This document shows, piece after piece, positions 15,393 to 19,722 of a stretch of 19,722 bases of DNA (position 1 is its first letter; each line of letters opens with the position of its first letter). Below the pieces are notes generated by a model. The model made no database searches and was not told the DNA's origin. It saw nothing but the letters and a program-made list of their open reading frames with translations. The stretch is from assembly GCA_027335515.1 (NCBI GenBank), contig DAHWHT010000003.1, forward strand, positions 1-19,722, read 5' to 3'. This DNA comes from Clostridia bacterium. Lineage in GTDB: Bacteria > Bacillota_E > RBS10-35 > JAJYVN01. The position numbers and the translations under genes were made by a program.

Positions 15393-16988
15393 GTGGCGAG
15401 GATCCTGGTCACCGAACCGATCGACGAAGCGGGCCTGGCCATCCTGGAGCAGGAGCACGAGGTCGTGCGCCGGACCGGCTGCACCCCGGAGGAACTCCTG
15501 GACCTCATCCCGGAATTCGACGCGCTCATCGTCCGCAGCGCCACCGAGGTGACGGCTCAGGTGCTGCGCGCCGGTCGCCGCCTGGCGGTCGTCGGGCGGG
15601 CCGGGGTCGGCGTCAACAACATCGACGTGGATGCGGCCACGGCGCAGGGCGTCGTGGTCGTCAACGTGCCGGACGGCAACACCATCGCGGCCACCGAGCA
15701 CACCTTCGCCGTCCTGCTGGCGCTGGCGCGCCGCATCCCCGACGCGGTCGCCTCCCTGCGGGCGGGCCGCTGGGAACGCACCGCCTTTGTGGGGACCGAA
15801 CTGCGGGGCAAGACGCTCGGGGTCGTCGGACTCGGACGCATCGGGCAGGAGGTGGCCCGCCGTGCCCAGGCATTCGGTATGCGCGTCTGCGGTTACGATC
15901 CGTTCCTGCCGGCCGAACGCGCCGAGGCCATGGGGATCGCCTTCGGTACCGTCGACGCCGTCGTGGCGCAGTCCGACGTGCTCACCGTCCATACGCCCCT
16001 GACCCCCCAGACGCGCGGCATGATCGGGGCGCGCGAACTCGCGGCCCTGCCGGCCGGCGCGCTGGTCCTCAACTGCGCGCGCGGCGGCATCATCGACGAG
16101 GGCGCGCTGTATCAGGCGCTGACCTCCGGCCACCTCGGCGGCGCGGGGATCGACGTCTTCGAGCAGGAACCGGCGGCGGACAACCCGCTGGTGCACCTGC
16201 CCAACGTCGTGGCGACCCCGCACCTGGGGGCCAGCACCCGCGAGGCCCAGGAGGCATCGGCGCGCGAGGTCGCCCGCTACGTTCAGGCGGTGCTCGCCGG
16301 AAACCCGGTGCAAACGGCGGTCAACCTGCCGGCGCTCTCCGAACGGGACTGGGAGGTCGTCCAGCCTCTGGTGCCGCTGGGCGAGGTGCTCGGCAGGCTC
16401 TACGTCCAGGCCTTGGGCGGGCGGCTCGGCGACATCGACGTCCTGGTCCCGGAGCTGCCCGGCCGCGGCGGGGAGTGGGTGACGGCGGCCGTTCTCAAGG
16501 GCATGCTCGTCGGCACGGTGGACGACGTCGTCAACCTGGTCAACGCCCGTTCGCTCGCGCAGGGCCAGGGGGTCCGCGTCACCCTTTCCCAGAGCCGCGA
16601 CGCACAGCCCCGCAGCCTCCGACTGCGCGTGGCCTGCGGCGACGGCACCCGCACCGTCGCCGGCCACATCGGGGGCGACGGCAGCCTGCGGGTCACCGAC
16701 CTGGACGGGCTGCCGATCGACATCGCCCCGACGCCGCGCATGCTGTTCACCCGCCACCAGGACCGGCCCGGCATCATCGGGCGCGTGGGCACGGTGCTCG
16801 GGCGGGCCGGGGTCAACATCGCCGCCATGCTGGTGGGGCGCAGTGCCCCCCGCGGCGCGGCGCTGATGGTGCTGTCCGTCGACGACGCGCCGGACGACGC
16901 CGCCCTGCGCGAGTTGCGCGCGCTGCCCGACGTGGAACAGATCCGCGCCGTCGAACTGCCGGCGGCACTCCTGACCCCGTCCACCTGA
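15393..16988 (+). CDS. serA: D-3-phosphoglycerate dehydrogenase (SerA, long form)
   Basis: SerA oxidises 3-phosphoglycerate to 3-phosphohydroxypyruvate, the first step of serine synthesis. From the GTG giving MARILVTEPI the protein has 531 residues, typical of the long form with catalytic, ASB and ACT domains. An ATG at 15363 is an alternative start. NAD-binding GLGRIG (146-151), catalytic Arg230 (LNCARGG), Glu259 (DVFEQEP) and His277 (TPHLGAS) are all present. The ASB domain spans about 320-440 and the C-terminal ACT domain (RHQDRPGIIGRVGTVLG onward) covers roughly 450-525, so feedback control by serine is likely. It follows the class-V aminotransferase that probably performs the next step. 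Confidence 0.96.
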   Translation: MARILVTEPIDEAGLAILEQEHEVVRRTGCTPEELLDLIPEFDALIVRSATEVTAQVLRAGRRLAVVGRAGVGVNNIDVDAATAQGVVVVNVPDGNTIAATEHTFAVLLALARRIPDAVASLRAGRWERTAFVGTELRGKTLGVVGLGRIGQEVARRAQAFGMRVCGYDPFLPAERAEAMGIAFGTVDAVVAQSDVLTVHTPLTPQTRGMIGARELAALPAGALVLNCARGGIIDEGALYQALTSGHLGGAGIDVFEQEPAADNPLVHLPNVVATPHLGASTREAQEASAREVARYVQAVLAGNPVQTAVNLPALSERDWEVVQPLVPLGEVLGRLYVQALGGRLGDIDVLVPELPGRGGEWVTAAVLKGMLVGTVDDVVNLVNARSLAQGQGVRVTLSQSRDAQPRSLRLRVACGDGTRTVAGHIGGDGSLRVTDLDGLPIDIAPTPRMLFTRHQDRPGIIGRVGTVLGRAGVNIAAMLVGRSAPRGAALMVLSVDDAPDDAALRELRALPDVEQIRAVELPAALLTPST

Positions 16989-17029
16989 ACGGGCTTTCTG
17001 GAAGCCGGGCCCACAGAGGAGGCGGGGAC

Positions 17030-17326
17030 GTGCGTCCCATCCACGACGATCCGGCGGCGGTGCGCGCCGCATTGGCGCGCTTCGCCGGCCAGGGCGTCTA
17101 CGTGCACGCCGAGTGCATCCCGGGGGGCTTTGTCCGCAACGCGCGCTTCGAGGTGGTGGCGGCGGAGTTGCGTGGCGAGGGCCGCTACCGGGTGGCCCTG
17201 CGCTGCCAGGCGGACGCATGGGTGCGGCTGGAGGACCTGACGCATTGGGAAGTGGACGCCCAGGGGCGGCTCATGCTGCTGGCCTTTGGCGACGCCGAGC
17301 AGCGGCTCCCCGCACCCTGGAGCTGA
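17030..17326 (+). CDS. yojF: YojF family protein (DUF1806), BshB2 partner
   Basis: This is a small 98-residue protein starting at GTG with an excellent ribosome binding site (AGAGGAGG, 7 bases upstream). The pattern RPIHDDPAAVRAALARFAG, VYVHAE, RYRVALR and LTHWEVDAQGRLML resembles Bacillus YojF as I remember it; that family is found almost only next to bshB2 (yojG). Its molecular role is not established; it is presumed to assist or accompany bacillithiol deacetylation. It lies 41 bp after serA and 51 bp before bshB2, all on one strand, so the serine and bacillithiol genes may share a transcript. Confidence 0.85.
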   Translation: MRPIHDDPAAVRAALARFAGQGVYVHAECIPGGFVRNARFEVVAAELRGEGRYRVALRCQADAWVRLEDLTHWEVDAQGRLMLLAFGDAEQRLPAPWS

Positions 17327-17377
17327 GCCTGCAGCCATTCCCCGCCTGAGCCCGAGACGACCAGGGGGTGACCGCTC

Positions 17378-18154
17378 ATGCGACCCTGCCTGCTGGTGGT
17401 CCTGGCGCATCCCGACGACGAAACCTTTCTGTGCGGCGGAGCCCTGGCCGCATTCGCGGCCGCCGGTGGCCGCGTGCGGCTGGTCTGTGCCACCCGGGGC
17501 GAGCACGGTCGCCGGCTCGGCGTGCCACCGTTCGCCAACCGTGAGTCGCTGCCGGAGTTGCGTGAGCAGGAGTTGCGCTCGGCGTGCGCGGCGCTGGGCA
17601 TCGAGGAACTCCATTTCATGGGCCTGCGCGACAAATGCCTGGAGTTCGAAGACGAAGACGGGCTGGCGGCAGAGGTGGCACGGTATGTGCGCCGCCTGCG
17701 GCCGGACGGCATGCTGACCTTCCACGAACGGCGCGGCGGCCACACCGATCACTGCAGCATCGGGCGCGCGGCCACCACGGCCTGGCGGCGCGCCGGCGAC
17801 GCATCCTGGCATCCGGAGCATGCCGCGGCCGGCCTCGCCGCCTACGCCCCCCGGCAGCTGTATTGGCTGGCCGGGCGCGAGTTGGCGCGCGATCCGCAGC
17901 GCCACGGCCTGCGGCCGGAGCAGATCACGGCCGTGGACGTGTCCCCGGTGGCCGACCGCAAGCTGGCCGCCTTTCGCGCCCACCGCTCCCAGACCGGGCT
18001 GGACCGCAGCCTGTGGACGGGTGACGAGTCCTCGCTGCAGGCTCGCTTCCGGGGAATGGAGTATTTTGAGCAGGCGGCCACGCCGTTCGCGGCGGGAGAG
18101 GACGGGCTGCTCGGTCTGTCCCTGCGGGCCGCGCCGGGAGGGGATGCCCCGTGA
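17378..18154 (+). CDS. bshB2: Bacillithiol biosynthesis deacetylase BshB2 (PIG-L/LmbE family)
   Basis: BshB removes acetate from GlcNAc-malate in bacillithiol synthesis, and related enzymes also cleave bacillithiol conjugates. The 258-residue protein has the Zn motif AHPDDE (10-15) and the second metal/catalytic motif HTDH (122-125). A BshB2-specific stretch, [20 protein letters not shown] (41-60), followed by [11 protein letters not shown], distinguishes it from BshB1 and mycothiol MshB. The ATG has AGGGGGTGA upstream. YojF lies directly before it, as in Bacillus. No bshA or bshC is in the window. Its GTGA end overlaps the start of the next gene, a formylglycine-generating enzyme. Confidence 0.92.
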   Translation: MRPCLLVVLAHPDDETFLCGGALAAFAAAGGRVRLVCATRGEHGRRLGVPPFANRESLPELREQELRSACAALGIEELHFMGLRDKCLEFEDEDGLAAEVARYVRRLRPDGMLTFHERRGGHTDHCSIGRAATTAWRRAGDASWHPEHAAAGLAAYAPRQLYWLAGRELARDPQRHGLRPEQITAVDVSPVADRKLAAFRAHRSQTGLDRSLWTGDESSLQARFRGMEYFEQAATPFAAGEDGLLGLSLRAAPGGDAP

Positions 18155-19122
18155 GCGAGCAACCGGGTCCCGCGCCCTGCTGCGCCGCCAGCCGCGCCGC
18201 CGCCGGTCTGCCGACCGGCGCGCCACGCGACCACGCGGCGCTGCCGACCCCGACGGCCCTGCCCAAGCACGACACGCTGGTGGCGTTGAGCGGCGGCGCC
18301 TTCCTCATGGGCACCAACAGCCCCGTGGCCTTTGAGGCGGATGGCGAAGGCCCCGTCCGCCAGGTCCGCGTCTCCCCCTTCCGCATCGACCGCTATGCGC
18401 TGTCCAACGAGCGCTTCGCGGCGTTCGTGGCCGCCACCGACTACCGCACGGAGGCCGAAGCGTTGGGGTGGTCCTTCGTCTTCCGCCACTTCGTTGCGCC
18501 GGAACTCGCGGCACAGCACCCCGCCTCGCCCCCCGGGGCGCCCTGGTGGTTCGCGATCCACGGGGCCGATTGGCGCCACCCCGAAGGCCCGGGGTCGGAC
18601 CTCGCCGAGCGCGCCAACCACCCCGTGGTCCATGTCTCCTGGAACGACGCCGTCGCGTACTGTGCCTGGGCCGGCACGCGTCTGCCCACCGAAGCGGAGT
18701 GGGAGTTCGCCGCCCGGGGCGGGTTGGAGCAGGCAACCTATCCCTGGGGCGATGCGTTCTGCCCGAACGGCGAACACCGCTGCAACACCTGGCAGGGCAG
18801 CTTCCCCGACCACGACAGCGGGCAGGACGGCTACCGCGGGACAGCCCCGGTGGACGCCTTCGCCCCCAACGGATATGGGCTGCACAACGCATCCGGCAAC
18901 ACCTGGGAGTTCTGCTCCGACTGGTGGAGCCCCACCTACCACCGCATCGGTCCGCGCGACAACCCCAAGGGCCCGCCGCTCGGGTCGGCCCGCGTCATCC
19001 GCGGCGGCTCCTACCTCTGCCACCTCTCCTACTGCAACCGCTACCGCGTCGCGGCGCGCACGGCCAACACCCCCGACAGTTCCACCGGCAACATGGGGCT
19101 GCGCTGCGCGGCCGACGCCTGA
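18151..19122 (+). CDS. Formylglycine-generating enzyme (FGE, SUMF1 family)
   Basis: FGE oxidises a cysteine in CxPxR-type motifs of target proteins, classically type I sulfatases, to Calpha-formylglycine using O2 and Cu(I). Many SUMF1-fold proteins lack this activity, but this one has both copper-binding active-site cysteines in the canonical block [15 protein letters not shown] (Cys290 and Cys295), plus [15 protein letters not shown] (178-191) and [13 protein letters not shown]. At 323 residues it is full length. The GTG start overlaps bshB2 by 4 bp and has GGGAGGGG upstream, so the two are co-translated. There is no DinB domain, so EgtB is unlikely. No sulfatase is in the window. The N-terminus carries a Cys-Cys pair (10-11) followed by AASR, which fits CxAxR. 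Confidence 0.94.
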   Translation: MSEQPGPAPCCAASRAAAGLPTGAPRDHAALPTPTALPKHDTLVALSGGAFLMGTNSPVAFEADGEGPVRQVRVSPFRIDRYALSNERFAAFVAATDYRTEAEALGWSFVFRHFVAPELAAQHPASPPGAPWWFAIHGADWRHPEGPGSDLAERANHPVVHVSWNDAVAYCAWAGTRLPTEAEWEFAARGGLEQATYPWGDAFCPNGEHRCNTWQGSFPDHDSGQDGYRGTAPVDAFAPNGYGLHNASGNTWEFCSDWWSPTYHRIGPRDNPKGPPLGSARVIRGGSYLCHLSYCNRYRVAARTANTPDSSTGNMGLRCAADA

Positions 19123-19142
19123 GCGGCGCCGGCGGCGCCCGC

Positions 19143-19722
19143 CTACCCGGCGTGGAAGCCGCGCACGAAGCTGACGCTGCCGCCGCCCAGGGCATCACCC
19201 TGGAAGCCGTAGGCCCCGCCGGCGGCGTGAAAGCCATGCAGCACCAGGGTGCTGCCGCCGCCGGACCAGCGGGCCGCCGCCGTGACCGCGGATCCCGAAA
19301 GCGTCAGGCGCACGGCCACCCAGGTCGAGCGCGGCGCCACAAAACCGCGCGCGGGCGCCTGCCAGTGCGCCCAGGAGGCCGTGCGGGCAAAACCGCTCCA
19401 ATTGCCGCCACCGCGGGTGTCCAACCGAAACATCGTACCCGCACCCTGCGGATTGCAACCGAAGTAGAAGTCGACGAGGCCGTCGCTGCGGACGGAAAAA
19501 CGGTAGACCTTGGCCGGGCGGCGGGCAGGGTGGAAGAGATAGGCGCCGTCACCCGGAAGCCGCCACAGCGCAGCGGCCTTTGAGCCAAGCGGCGACAGCG
19601 ACACATTCCCCACGAGGCGCCAGCCCGGCAGGGATGGGTCGCGGCGGGCGGCCGGCACGGCGGCAGGGGCCGGCCGCGCCGGCCGCGCCGGCGGCGCAAC
19701 CCCCGCGGGCCGAACCGCCACC
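19143..19722 (-). CDS. Beta-rich protein of unknown function, 5' end off the window
   Basis: The reading frame runs leftward from the right edge to a TAG at 19143-19145, giving at least 192 residues. A GTG at the very edge could be a start, but the frame probably continues beyond the window. Residues 1-33 are rich in Pro, Ala and Arg, like a linker. The rest alternates hydrophobic and small/polar residues with many Gly, Trp and Phe (for example DGAYLFHP, VDFYFGCNPQG, NWSGFARTASWAHW), which suggests a beta-sandwich of the concanavalin or carbohydrate-binding kind. I cannot name a family. It converges on the FGE gene across a 20-bp gap that contains a GGCGC/GCGCC hairpin without U-tract. Confidence 0.6.
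   Translation of the reverse strand, partial: VAVRPAGVAPPARPARPAPAAVPAARRDPSLPGWRLVGNVSLSPLGSKAAALWRLPGDGAYLFHPARRPAKVYRFSVRSDGLVDFYFGCNPQGAGTMFRLDTRGGGNWSGFARTASWAHWQAPARGFVAPRSTWVAVRLTLSGSAVTAAARWSGGGSTLVLHGFHAAGGAYGFQGDALGGGSVSFVRGFHAG

Noticed and set aside
15183..17219. A 678-codon minus-strand frame opposite serA
   Set aside because: It is a composition-driven shadow of serA with no start signal or domain. Similar long antisense frames at 2772-4598, 5866-7623 and 16400-18226 were dismissed for the same reason.
18151..19122. Possible EgtB-type sulfoxide synthase of ergothioneine synthesis
   Set aside because: There is no N-terminal DinB-like iron-binding domain, and the two FGE active-site cysteines are present in the canonical block.

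Overview
The window is very G+C-rich DNA (by eye; not computed) from what looks like a deep-branching, high-G+C member of the Bacillota. No marker such as rRNA is present, so this rests on gene content and order: rapZ-yvcK-whiA, cdaA-cdaR-glmM, rex, a glmS ribozyme, and a bacillithiol deacetylase pair (yojF-bshB2). GTG starts are common and most genes have G-rich Shine-Dalgarno sequences.

Left half (about 354-10918, all minus strand). This is one long, tightly packed, operon-like run. In transcription order it reads rapZ, yvcK, whiA, a long-chain polyprenyl diphosphate synthase, rex, cdaA, cdaR, glmM, a glmS self-cleaving ribozyme, and glmS. It joins amino-sugar supply for the cell wall (GlmS, GlmM), its likely regulators (ribozyme, RapZ, YvcK), c-di-AMP synthesis (CdaA/CdaR), a redox sensor (Rex) and isoprenoid side-chain synthesis. 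Left of glmS lies a comparatively A+T-rich, hairpin-bearing intergenic stretch (1-353).

Middle (11091-13541, plus strand). A small membrane protein diverges from rapZ. It is followed by a MarR-type regulator translationally coupled to an MFS transporter. Two tandem 7-5-7 palindromes, 21 bp apart centre to centre, overlap the regulator's start and look like an autoregulatory operator. A gene-free stretch follows (13542-14128). It holds a likely terminator for the pump operon, then a good sigma-70-like promoter and a structured leader ending in a clear intrinsic terminator with a competing upstream hairpin. This is a candidate attenuator or small RNA upstream of the serine genes and fits no RNA class that I recognise.

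Right half (14129-19122, plus strand). A class-V aminotransferase and full-length SerA form a serine biosynthesis pair with no serC in the window. Then come yojF, bshB2 and a genuine formylglycine-generating enzyme (FGE) with both active-site cysteines. FGE overlaps bshB2 by 4 bp, which ties a thiol- and copper-dependent protein-modifying enzyme to bacillithiol synthesis. FGE also carries a CxAxR sequence, the shape of an FGE substrate motif, near its own N-terminus. The window ends in a convergent, probably truncated gene for a beta-rich protein.
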